DNA of 7,100 bases, taken from assembly GCA_002402275.1 (NCBI GenBank), contig DHFN01000142.1, positions 1 through 7,100 on the forward strand. Direction: 5' to 3'. Made by a program: the position numbers and the translations under genes. Below are positions 1-6,853 of this stretch, in pieces (the stretch's first letter is position 1; every line of letters starts with the position of its first letter). This DNA comes from Anaerolineales bacterium UBA4823. Lineage in GTDB: Bacteria > Chloroflexota > Anaerolineae > Anaerolineales > UBA4823. A model generated the notes under the pieces. The model had not been told where the DNA came from, searched no databases, and saw only the letters and a list, made by a program, of their open reading frames with translations.

Positions 1-26
1 GTCATATCGAGCGAAGCGAGATATCT
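1..26 (+). repeat. REP-like hairpin element, copy 1
   Basis: This element folds as a stem ATATC (4-8) against GATAT (20-24). Inside the stem lie tandem G/A mismatches (9-10 against 18-19) and then the mini-hairpin GCGAAGC (11-17). GCGAAGC is known as an unusually stable DNA hairpin. The outer GTC (1-3) can also pair with GAC (28-30). A second, diverged copy lies inverted at 41-66. The window begins at the element, so its left boundary is unknown. The form resembles short intergenic palindromic repeats containing GAGCGAAGC that are scattered through many bacterial genomes. Membership of a named family is inferred from appearance only. Confidence 0.65.
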
Positions 27-33
27 TGACGCC

Positions 34-63
34 AATTAAAAGACCTCTCTCTTCGTTCGAGGT
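34..63 (-). terminator. possible weak intrinsic terminator after nth
   Basis: On the minus strand the hairpin of repeat copy 2 (stem ACCTC/GAGGT) is followed at once by CTTTTAATT. It is the only stem plus T-run between the end of nth and the window edge, so it is the best candidate for the end of the operon. The stem is short, has internal mismatches and only four Ts follow, so termination may be partial or may occur elsewhere. Confidence 0.3.
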
Positions 64-66
64 GAC
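41..66 (-). repeat. REP-like hairpin element, copy 2 (inverted)
   Basis: Read on the minus strand, this copy aligns with copy 1 without gaps over 26 bases (GTCA..TCGA.CGAAG.GAGA..TCT). The stem is ACCTC against GAGGT, so two base pairs differ from copy 1 on both arms together (TA to CC, and TA to GG). These are compensatory changes that keep the stem. The tandem G/A mismatches and the GAA loop are kept, but one inner G-C pair has become A/A. The two copies face each other across a 14-base spacer, as in a REP doublet. Confidence 0.6.
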
Positions 67-175
67 AACCACCTTTTGGCACAATCCCTAAAGATGTCAT
101 GTTGCAAATGTGACCTACAGGAGCATCCCGAACATATTCCGCATTATCATATCGAACAAGTTGATTTATTATCTT

Positions 176-868
176 TTAGATATGATGATGATCCTGAAAG
201 TATTCACACTCATTTTGAAGGGGACAGATTTCGCATTTTGGTTTGCGGGCTTGACAAATTTCCCTTCCCAAGCTGATTAAATTAAGGTGATCTACACCAT
301 AATCATTTGGCTCAAAGGTTTCTGCCAAAATGCGATGGGCTTGTTCTGCTGTGGTTGAAGGAGGAATCAAACCAAGTCGTTTGGTCACCCGTTGAATATG
401 GGTGTCCACTGGGAAAGCCGGCTGATTTAATGTAAACAATAAAACGATTGCGGCTGTTTTCGGTCCAACACCATTGAACTGTTGCAGCCATTGCGATGCC
501 TGCTCAGGGGGTAACTCTTTCAAAAAATCCAATTCAATCTTGCCGCGTTGATCCGTAATAGAGCGTAATACTTGCTGAATTCGAGGAGCCTTTCGCTGTG
601 CTAGTCCAGCCGAACGAATGGCTGCGATCACCTTTTCGGTTGGTGCATCCCGCACCTCTTCCCAGGTATTAAATTGGCTGCGCAATTGAGTGAATGCTCG
701 ATCCCGGTTTTGGTCATTCGTATTTTGGGAGAGTATTGTGGAAATGAGCTCATCCACTGCGGGAAGGGGATGATGCCAATCAGGTTTTCCAAAATAGTTT
801 AGTAACAGCAAATGAATCCGGCTGGCGTGTAACCGAAGGGCTGCGGTTGTTTGCTGATCAGCTGCCAA
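176..868 (-). CDS. nth: endonuclease III, HhH-GPD DNA glycosylase/AP lyase with 4Fe-4S cluster
   Basis: Base-excision repair enzyme that removes oxidised pyrimidines from DNA and cleaves the abasic site by beta-elimination. The 230 residues are close to the E. coli enzyme's 211. Visible motifs in order: LISTILSQNTND (41-52) at the N-terminal helical domain; helix-hairpin-helix GVGPKTA (133-139), with Lys137 at the Schiff-base lysine position; VDTH (154-157), with catalytic Asp155; and the 4Fe-4S ligands Cys205, Cys212, Cys215 and Cys221 in the classical C-X6-C-X2-C-X5-C spacing. There is no internal Met at all. Translation therefore starts at TTG (866-868), one base after the asparaginase stop, with GAGGGGG as ribosome-binding site at 874-880. 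This arrangement implies translational coupling. The end DHHHI is natural sequence. An annotator could call it a generic endonuclease III-like protein, but all catalytic and cluster residues are present. Confidence 0.95.
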   Translation of the reverse strand: MAADQQTTAALRLHASRIHLLLLNYFGKPDWHHPLPAVDELISTILSQNTNDQNRDRAFTQLRSQFNTWEEVRDAPTEKVIAAIRSAGLAQRKAPRIQQVLRSITDQRGKIELDFLKELPPEQASQWLQQFNGVGPKTAAIVLLFTLNQPAFPVDTHIQRVTKRLGLIPPSTTAEQAHRILAETFEPNDYGVDHLNLISLGREICQARKPKCEICPLQNECEYFQDHHHI

Positions 869-869
869 A

Positions 870-1952
870 CTAGCCCCCTCGATTTAATTCGAAATTTGGT
901 TTTCCGTATCCCACAGTAAAATTGCGGAAGTTTTGCAGGGTCACAATCGGTCCAAAATCCGCCAGCTCACCTAATTCAACCGGATTTAAGATTTGCAGCT
1001 GGCGCAGAACCTCTAAGGTGACAGCTGCAATCGCCCGCCCTCTTAAGTCCCCATCGGAGATTTTTAATGCAATTCCGATAGCCGGTGATCCCTCAGAGAA
1101 TGTCCCTGGCATAATGCCAATGCCCTGATACCCCTCGGCTCCCCCTTTCGAAACGAGCTTGCCCTTGGCTGCTTGCATCAAACGGGTGTCAAAACGATCA
1201 GGGCCCCCGACCATTTCAGGGTGTGCCATCATTGCTTGGGTGATTTGCCGGCAGGCTTCGATCCGTGCAGCTGGTTCCTTTTCGTTGGTTTGATGATCAC
1301 ACAAGCGGGCATACGCCAGAGCAGCATTATAAAGAGGAATAGCGAAATTTGGTGCTGAACAGCCATCTGTCCCCACAACGATGTTTTCCACTGGCAGGTC
1401 GCACATTTGGGCAAAAGTTGCCCGGATAATCTGCTGGATAGGGTGATTGGGATTAATATACTCTTTGTAATCCAAGTTCAACATGCGTGCATAAGCCACC
1501 ATACCAGTATGCTTTCCAGAACAGTTATGCCGATTAGGTGTGGGCTGTTCACCCCTCTGTTTGAGGGCTAGGGCGGTGGGTTCATGAAGAGGAGGATGAA
1601 ACCCACAGAGTAAATCACTCTCTGAAACGCCGGTTTTTGCCTGCAATTCCAGCACCGCCTGATAATGTTGATCGGTTCCGGAGTGGGAGGAACAAATCAA
1701 AGCAATATCTTGTTCCGTTAACTGATAAAACTCTTTTCCACCATGCTCCAGGAAGGGAAGAGCCTGGAAGGGCTTTGCGGTTGAACGTAAATAAGTAACC
1801 GTGTATGGATCTCCTGCGGAAGCCAATAAACTTCCTCTTGCATCCACAATAGCTAGCGCTCCGTAATGAACCGATTCAACGATTTGATTGTGCAATTCCT
1901 GAAATGCATCGCCTCTGGTAAATTCATAAACAGGTTGATAATGAGATTCCAT
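870..1952 (-). CDS. L-asparaginase, Rhizobium etli type (Asparaginase_II family, PF06089)
   Basis: Cytosolic enzyme predicted to hydrolyse L-asparagine to aspartate and ammonia. It belongs to the zinc-binding, serine beta-lactamase-like class, unrelated to E. coli AnsA/AnsB. The 360 residues are close to the R. etli enzyme ReAV. The active site is complete and sits at a constant offset of +9 from ReAV numbering: Ser57 and Lys60 in RSTAKPFQALP (56-66; ReAV Ser48, Lys51); Ser89 in CSSHSGT (ReAV Ser80); zinc ligands Cys144 and Lys147 in NCSGKHTG (ReAV Cys135, Lys138); and Cys198 in GTDGCS (ReAV Cys189). KGGAEG (269-274) is a further conserved loop. No signal peptide is visible. The ATG start has AAAGGAAA at 1958-1965, with AGGA seven bases away. 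The gene is third in the kinase-led cluster and overlaps the nth ribosome-binding site. The ReAV residue numbers are from memory of the published structure. Confidence 0.93.
   Translation of the reverse strand: MESHYQPVYEFTRGDAFQELHNQIVESVHYGALAIVDARGSLLASAGDPYTVTYLRSTAKPFQALPFLEHGGKEFYQLTEQDIALICSSHSGTDQHYQAVLELQAKTGVSESDLLCGFHPPLHEPTALALKQRGEQPTPNRHNCSGKHTGMVAYARMLNLDYKEYINPNHPIQQIIRATFAQMCDLPVENIVVGTDGCSAPNFAIPLYNAALAYARLCDHQTNEKEPAARIEACRQITQAMMAHPEMVGGPDRFDTRLMQAAKGKLVSKGGAEGYQGIGIMPGTFSEGSPAIGIALKISDGDLRGRAIAAVTLEVLRQLQILNPVELGELADFGPIVTLQNFRNFTVGYGKPNFELNRGG
874..880 (-). promoter_or_regulatory. Shine-Dalgarno for nth inside the asparaginase 3' end
   Basis: GAGGGGG on the minus strand ends five bases before the TTG start of nth. 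It lies within the last codons (Arg-Gly-Gly) of the asparaginase gene. It supports the TTG start and suggests that ribosomes finishing the asparaginase re-initiate on nth. Confidence 0.6.
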
Positions 1953-1995
1953 AAGAGTTTCCTTTGCTGACCGATTCTTTAATTAAAAATTTAAT

Positions 1996-2880
1996 CTATA
2001 GCTGTTCTTCTTCGATTTCTTGCGGAATCTCAGGAGGTTCCTCTACTGGAGGATTATCCCGGCGGTTGAAGTATTCATACAAGCCGAATTGTAATCGCTT
2101 GATATATTGATCCTCTTTCGACTTATCCATTTCAAAATGGCTCAAGAGGGGAGGAATAATTTTACTAAACGATTCCGGTGTAGGGTTCTTTTTGGTTATT
2201 TTCTCTAAGCGAGATTTTAAATCTTTAAGGAAAGTTTTTTGGTGATGAATATCCTCAATTTTAACGGTACCGCTGCGGCTGCTTAAAATAACGAATTCGT
2301 GGTATTTTTGGATCAACTCTTCCAATGTATCTTGCCAGGTATTCAGGTCAGCATGAGCAAGGAATGGAGGTTGATTGACTACCACACAATCTCCGATGAA
2401 GATCACTTTTTCAGAGGGGATGATCACCCAAATAGACCCCGGTGTGGGTCCGGGATGATGTTCCACTAACACCTCTGCTCCGCCCCAATGAAGCACAACC
2501 TGATGACTAAAAGTGATATCAGGAATAGCCCACCGGGTGCCAATAGAATCGAGGTAACCTTCTCCTCCAGAACCATCTTCCAAGCTTTGCCCTTTGAACA
2601 CACTCGGACGGCTGCGAAACACTTGGGCTGTCTTTTCATGTGCCATGATCGGGCAGTCGAACGCTTTGGCTCCAAGCGTGCGGTCAATATGCGAATCAAG
2701 GGTGATTAATAGCCGGTTTGGACTGCTTGATTGGCTCATTAGAGTCGTTCGCCATGCTCGGGCATCCTCAGCCCGTAATGGTGCATCAATATAAATCGTA
2801 CCATGCGGTTGAATCAACGCACCCACCATCACCCCTAAATAAGTTTCTTCGTAATATATACCCGGTTTAATTTGCTTCAT
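1996..2880 (-). CDS. metallo-beta-lactamase-fold protein with degenerate metal site
   Basis: The 294-residue protein has the metallo-hydrolase fold, of the SoxH/glyoxalase II-like type. The fold is readable from LITLDSHIDRTLGAKAF (58-74), IMAHEKT (78-84), HPGPTPGSIWVIIP (142-155) and VIFIGD (159-164). The usual HxHxDH is here D62-S-H64-I-D66-R67. The His of GHTPG is Pro145, and the PGHG loop is SSRSG (200-204). Only His64, Asp66 and Asp164 of the seven usual ligands remain. Hydrolase activity is therefore doubtful, and a binding or sensing role is possible. Residues 245-294 form a charged C-terminal tail rich in Pro and Glu. No signal peptide is seen. The gene lies 32 bases after the histidine kinase and 43 before the asparaginase. 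AGGA occurs 2 and 11 bases before the ATG, and the farther one is the likelier ribosome site. The substrate is unknown. Confidence 0.8.
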   Translation of the reverse strand: MKQIKPGIYYEETYLGVMVGALIQPHGTIYIDAPLRAEDARAWRTTLMSQSSSPNRLLITLDSHIDRTLGAKAFDCPIMAHEKTAQVFRSRPSVFKGQSLEDGSGGEGYLDSIGTRWAIPDITFSHQVVLHWGGAEVLVEHHPGPTPGSIWVIIPSEKVIFIGDCVVVNQPPFLAHADLNTWQDTLEELIQKYHEFVILSSRSGTVKIEDIHHQKTFLKDLKSRLEKITKKNPTPESFSKIIPPLLSHFEMDKSKEDQYIKRLQFGLYEYFNRRDNPPVEEPPEIPQEIEEEQL

Positions 2881-2912
2881 CTTCCTTGTTTTCCTTCAGG
2901 AAATGTTCCCTT

Positions 2913-5024
2913 TTAGTTTGTTTTAGCTGGACTGGTATTGTTATCCGTTGGAGGTAAAGTAAAACGGAAACAAGCGCCTTCACCAGGCTGGCTTTCGACC
3001 CAAATCCGCCCGCCATGAGCTTCAACCGCTAGCCGGCAATAGGCTAGCCCTAAGCCAAAACCACGCGCTTTTTCACCATTATCCAAACGAGAAAATTTAT
3101 CGAAAATCCGCTCGTGCTCCGCCGGGGGAATGCCTGGACCATTATCTTTTACCCAAACCTGCACCATCTTATCTTGGAGTTGAGCTCCGATAGTAATCTG
3201 ACTTCCTTGGGGGGAATATTTAACCGCATTTTCGAGCAAGTTAATCAATACCCGCCGGATCATATCCGCATCCGCCAAAACTTGCGGGATTGATTCAACA
3301 ATCGCTCTGTTAATTGTTTGGTTCTTTGTTTCTGCTGTAGTTCGGACCGCCTCCACGGCATCGTTAATCAGGGCATCTACCTCCACCGATTGGGGATTGC
3401 TGAGCGGTTGACCAGCCTCAAGACGGCGCATATCTAATAGCGAGTTCGTCAGGCGTTGAATGCGTTCAGTGGATCGAACCGCAATATTAAGCAGGGATTT
3501 CAATGCTGGTTCATCCTCTAAAGGTAGCATTGTTTCAAGGACATCCAGACTCGATACGATGTTAGCAAGCGGTGAACGCAGGTCATGATAAATCATTGAA
3601 ATCAAATCATTCCGCAAGGTTTCCAAACGTTTTCGTTCAGTGATATCATGTAAAATCCATTGTAAGAATGAAACGTTATCAATCATCACCTGTCGGACAT
3701 AGACATGCACCGGGATGATTTGTCCATTTGAAGTTTGAAGGGAGGTTTCATAGTCAATGGTTTTTCGCTCGGATAACGCCCGGAAATGATCCCCTAAAGC
3801 TTCAAAATTTACCACCGAAAGATTTTTTAAGGGCTGATGATGTAATTCAGTACCGGACATACAACAGACTTGCTCAGCCTGCTGATTGGCTTCAACAATC
3901 CCGCCATCCCAATCGGTGATAAAAATTGCATCAATGCTGTCCTGAAAAAGTTCTCGGTAACGTTGATGGGCAGCTTGTAATTCTTCAAATAACTGAGCAT
4001 GGCGAATGGCTGTTCCAGCTAAACTACCAATGCCAGTTAATACATTCAATGCATCCGGATCAAAGGAGCCCTCACTTGGATTGAGTGCCTCCAAAACACC
4101 AATTACTTCTCCACGCCAACGTATTGGTGCACAGGCAATCGCTTTAGTCTTGAATCCAGTCAGTTGATCTACGCCTTCGTAAAAACGCTGATCTTGGAGC
4201 ACATCATTTACGATCGCTCCAACACCTTGTTGAGCCACCCAACCCGAGACTCCTTGACCAATGTTTAAACGTACTCCGGGCACCTTGTCACTCTGTGTTC
4301 CAGTGGAAGCCATGAACACTAATTCTTGGGTTTCCTTTTCAATCAAAGCCAAGGAGACAGTATCCACTTGTAATGCCTGACTGGTTTGCCTGAGGATACT
4401 CTGCAATACCTCTTGCACATCGAGTGAGCCTGTAATGGCAATGGCGCTGTTCGCCAAGGCAGTCATCACTCTCGCTTGACGTTGACTTTCATTATAAAGC
4501 CGCGCATTGAGGACTGCGATACTTGCCTGATCCGAAATGGCTTGCACCAGGTTGAGATGATCAGGATGAAAAAACCCTGGTTTGGGATGGACTAAAGTCA
4601 TCACACCGATCAACTGGTCACGGGCCAACAAAGGCGCACTCACTGCCGATTTTGGTCCGCTTTTATCAGGCGCATCATCTGGCCGGAGCAGCCAACGCGG
4701 GTCCTCCCGGGTGTCAGGAATCAAGACTGCCTGGCGATTCTGCGCCACCCAGCCAGCCAACCCTTGTTGATAGGTGATCTTTAATTGTTGAGTGGTGTGA
4801 TCGTGGACGACATTCCCCGTAATAATAGCAGAATCAACCGGTTCGCCTTGATTATCCACGACGATGATGCTCCCACTGATCGCACCAACATTTTGCATGG
4901 ACAATAAGAGCACTCTCTGTAAGACAGTATGCAAGTCAAGTGCGCCTGCCAGCTCCCGGCTGACATGATATAAGAGTTCCAGGCTAGCTTGGGTTGTAAC
5001 TGATTTATGACCTTTTTCTACCAT
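2913..5024 (-). CDS. soluble sensor histidine kinase, GAF-GAF-PAS-HisKA-HATPase
   Basis: Two-component sensor that autophosphorylates on His480 and passes phosphate to an unknown response regulator. Domains in order of its 703 residues: GAF (about 27-176), GAF (about 199-345), PAS (about 351-465, ending LHDITERKRLE), HisKA (about 470-537) with MIYHDLRSPL at 477-486, and HATPase_c (about 585-692) with N-box NLLENAVKYS (595-604), G1 DNGPGIP (627-633) and G2 GFGLGL (655-660). The two GAF domains look duplicated: QGLAGWVAQ (87-95) against QGVSGWVAQ (257-265). There is no membrane segment and no receiver domain, so it senses an internal signal. No response regulator gene is in the window. It is the first gene of the cluster. 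The ATG lacks a Shine-Dalgarno sequence, and a perfect inverted repeat stands just in front of it. The ligand cannot be read from the sequence. Confidence 0.94.
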   Translation of the reverse strand: MVEKGHKSVTTQASLELLYHVSRELAGALDLHTVLQRVLLLSMQNVGAISGSIIVVDNQGEPVDSAIITGNVVHDHTTQQLKITYQQGLAGWVAQNRQAVLIPDTREDPRWLLRPDDAPDKSGPKSAVSAPLLARDQLIGVMTLVHPKPGFFHPDHLNLVQAISDQASIAVLNARLYNESQRQARVMTALANSAIAITGSLDVQEVLQSILRQTSQALQVDTVSLALIEKETQELVFMASTGTQSDKVPGVRLNIGQGVSGWVAQQGVGAIVNDVLQDQRFYEGVDQLTGFKTKAIACAPIRWRGEVIGVLEALNPSEGSFDPDALNVLTGIGSLAGTAIRHAQLFEELQAAHQRYRELFQDSIDAIFITDWDGGIVEANQQAEQVCCMSGTELHHQPLKNLSVVNFEALGDHFRALSERKTIDYETSLQTSNGQIIPVHVYVRQVMIDNVSFLQWILHDITERKRLETLRNDLISMIYHDLRSPLANIVSSLDVLETMLPLEDEPALKSLLNIAVRSTERIQRLTNSLLDMRRLEAGQPLSNPQSVEVDALINDAVEAVRTTAETKNQTINRAIVESIPQVLADADMIRRVLINLLENAVKYSPQGSQITIGAQLQDKMVQVWVKDNGPGIPPAEHERIFDKFSRLDNGEKARGFGLGLAYCRLAVEAHGGRIWVESQPGEGACFRFTLPPTDNNTSPAKTN

Positions 5025-5035
5025 CTTATACTTAT

Positions 5036-5057
5036 TTTAATCCACTTTGGGATTAAA
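5036..5057. promoter_or_regulatory. inverted repeat in front of the kinase gene, possible operator
   Basis: TTTAATCC and GGATTAAA form a perfect 8-base inverted repeat with a 6-base loop. The repeat ends 12 bases before the kinase start codon. On the minus strand TAAAAT (5 of 6 matches to the -10 consensus) begins inside its downstream arm and ends nine bases before the ATG. If this is the -10 box, the transcript would be nearly leaderless, which would fit the absence of a ribosome-binding site. No good -35 box was found. The repeat could equally be an operator or an RNA hairpin. Confidence 0.4.
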
Positions 5058-5262
5058 TAAAACTACTTATTTATTCAAGTTGACAATAAGATGACTCTTC
5101 TATTTGATGGTAAATTTTTTGAAAGATAAGAGGCTACTCACTCAAATGAAGCTCTACGTCTGGCGATACGATTGACACAGCTCCAACCTGGTCAGAAAGA
5201 TATAGGAAAAGTGAAACGAAGGCGTAAATAGAAGGAATTATCCCAGCCCAGACCTCCTGGTT

Positions 5263-6726
5263 TTACCGGATGATCAAGGGCATATATGCACTAACCTTCT
5301 GATAAGCTATCTTGAGTTTATTGTTATAATCTTCCTTCTCGATATATCCGATCAGTCCCAGCCCGGTATCGCTCAAGGTAAAATCTATGGCATAAGCCGT
5401 GTCAATATCTCTGCCATCCAATTCCTCCCAAACCCATTGTCCCGGACTCCCGGTGTGTAAACGATCCTCCGGATAGGTCAACCAAAGGTGAATATAATCT
5501 TCATAATGGGCATGCCCAACGGGCATTATGGGATAATCGTATTTATCCACAGCAATGTCAAAACTCATATAAGGGTAGTTTGGGCGGCTGTCAATAATCC
5601 TCCCATGGCAATTCCACCGGTTCATTTGTTGAGTGAAATTCCAATCTAATCCGCAGTTTCCATTCTGGCCAACATATTCAATATCCAGAAGGTAATTCGC
5701 TCCATTATCTTTTTTTGCTTTAACTGCCATTCTTGGATTTAAGTTTCCAGGCGCAATTGCCATCTCGAATTTCGGTATTTCAGTGAATTCTCCCAGGTTC
5801 CATTCACTGGATGAGTCCAACATCGTAATACAGCGCCAAGTGTGAACCCCGCTAGCATTTTCTGGGCCGCAATTCGTGTGGGGGTAAAAAGAGCTACTAT
5901 AAGGATACGCATACATCAACTTGGCGACACAATCCTGTGAAGTGCCTTTCAGGGTGTAATATAAAATTCGAGGGGCGTTCGATGCATTCAATATCAGGCG
6001 GTATACCGGGGACAACAGATAGTCAACATCTTGGATATCTTGGATTAGATCGCACTGGAATTTTGTGTCCGACTCATGATTACAGGCAGGATTTGGAGCA
6101 CCACTGGTCTTCTCATATGCATATACAAGTTTAGAAAAACTGCTAAACCTTAGCACCATGGCAATGTGTGCATTACCATAAGCATCGTACGTCAGAGAAG
6201 GAACCCCGATCAATACCCAATTTTGAGGTGGCGTGTTGTAAATATCAGGATCTAAAACCTTAGTAATCGTGGTGTTATTCAAATTTTCCAGGTTATCCCG
6301 ATACTCTTCCTCGCGTAAATAGTACTCGTTGGTTGAGCTATTATAGTATACCCACCCAACCTTGAAGGAATTTTGGAAGTGATAAACTGCCATCGGGCTG
6401 GCTGACCAAGGCGCGAAATCCTGATCCTTATACCAACAATACCAGCGATTACCGCTGCCACAGTTACCCTCCCTGGAAATAGCCGGCATGATCAACCTGG
6501 TATAGCCTCCGGAATTGACATAAGTGATCAACGGGTAATGATCACTGCCGCCATAAGCAACAGCAATGGAATCGGTCTGGATATCACTGATGACCGTTTC
6601 TATTGTCCAGGGATATTGAGCAACCGGATTAGGATCGCTGCTTACAGCCGATTGGACACCGTGCAAGGGAAGTGCAAAGAAAGCCAGAACCACAAGAAAA
6701 ATCATCAGCTTGAACATTGTGTTCAT
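5263..6726 (-). CDS. secreted beta-propeller-like protein with four cysteine pairs
   Basis: I do not recognise a named family. The 487 residues begin with a signal peptide: MNTMFKL, then a hydrophobic stretch to about residue 22, with probable cleavage near VQS/AVS (24-29). The rest consists of about six propeller-like repeats, each with an xPxIxY-type strand followed by an LxYAY-type strand (examples near 65, 186, 252, 331, 398 and 455). Four repeats carry a cysteine pair, often NCG...WxC: Cys89/97, Cys215/225, Cys286/299 and Cys358/373. Cys266 is left unpaired. These are likely disulfides outside the membrane. The chain ends in YMPLIIR. The frame is open for 24 codons upstream (ATG at 6796-6798). 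The ATG at 6724-6726 is preferred because AGGAGG stands five bases before it and the signal peptide then begins at residue 1. No catalytic motif was seen, so binding or a surface role is only a guess. Confidence 0.75.
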   Translation of the reverse strand: MNTMFKLMIFLVVLAFFALPLHGVQSAVSSDPNPVAQYPWTIETVISDIQTDSIAVAYGGSDHYPLITYVNSGGYTRLIMPAISREGNCGSGNRWYCWYKDQDFAPWSASPMAVYHFQNSFKVGWVYYNSSTNEYYLREEEYRDNLENLNNTTITKVLDPDIYNTPPQNWVLIGVPSLTYDAYGNAHIAMVLRFSSFSKLVYAYEKTSGAPNPACNHESDTKFQCDLIQDIQDVDYLLSPVYRLILNASNAPRILYYTLKGTSQDCVAKLMYAYPYSSSFYPHTNCGPENASGVHTWRCITMLDSSSEWNLGEFTEIPKFEMAIAPGNLNPRMAVKAKKDNGANYLLDIEYVGQNGNCGLDWNFTQQMNRWNCHGRIIDSRPNYPYMSFDIAVDKYDYPIMPVGHAHYEDYIHLWLTYPEDRLHTGSPGQWVWEELDGRDIDTAYAIDFTLSDTGLGLIGYIEKEDYNNKLKIAYQKVSAYMPLIIR

Positions 6727-6731
6727 AGATT

Positions 6732-6737
6732 CCTCCT
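6732..6737 (-). promoter_or_regulatory. Shine-Dalgarno that fixes the start of the secreted protein
   Basis: A perfect AGGAGG on the minus strand lies five bases before ATG 6724-6726. It decides against the longer reading from 6798, whose extra 24 residues are polar and would bury the signal peptide. Confidence 0.85.
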
Positions 6738-6822
6738 CAAGATTCACACCCTGCTTTGCTCGGTGAGAGATCAATTCAAAGGGCTTATAAATAGGCAAAA
6801 CAGAGAATAATTGTATATATAA

Positions 6823-6853
6823 ATTATGTAACTCTTTTTTTGAATTTTGTCAA
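6823..6853 (-). promoter_or_regulatory. candidate sigma-70 promoter of the secreted protein gene
   Basis: On the minus strand a perfect TTGACA -35 box (6848-6853) is followed after 19 bases by CATAAT (6823-6828, 5 of 6). With the usual 17-base spacing the -10 would be the poorer TACATA. Transcription would begin near 6815 and give a leader of about 90 bases. No riboswitch fold was recognised in that leader. Confidence 0.5.

Noticed and set aside
142..190. Imperfect 12-base inverted repeat (CATTATCATATC / GATATGATGATG) spanning the nth stop codon
   Set aside because: One arm is the CAT-rich codons for His-His-His-Ile, the loop is 25 bases, and no T-run follows, so a terminator is not supported. 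The likeness of 147-160 to the start of REP copy 1 covers only one arm.
176..190. His-rich end of nth (DHHHI) as an engineered tag
   Set aside because: Only three His residues, followed by Ile and a natural stop and genomic context.
76..276. Open frame of 66 codons on the plus strand with a TTG start
   Set aside because: Its second half is antisense to the conserved end of nth, it has no ribosome-binding site, and the product resembles nothing.
922..1414. Several short open frames on both strands within the asparaginase
   Set aside because: They are shadows of a conserved enzyme with a complete active site in the main frame.
1982..1995. ATTAAA-AA-TTTAAT palindrome between the MBL gene and the asparaginase
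   Set aside because: Pure A/T with a 2-base loop; expected by chance in an AT-rich gap.
5080..5108. Plus-strand TTGACA in the gap before the kinase
   Set aside because: The hexamer at the -10 position (TTTGAT) is poor, and no plus-strand gene follows.
5130..5231. Plus-strand open stretch of about 33 codons ending in a basic KRRRK
   Set aside because: No ATG start, no ribosome site and very short. A gene remnant cannot be shown.
5248..5264. CCAG-ACCTC-CTGG hairpin followed by TTTT on the plus strand, after the secreted protein stop
   Set aside because: The T-run is on the wrong strand for the minus-strand gene, and the stem has only four pairs.
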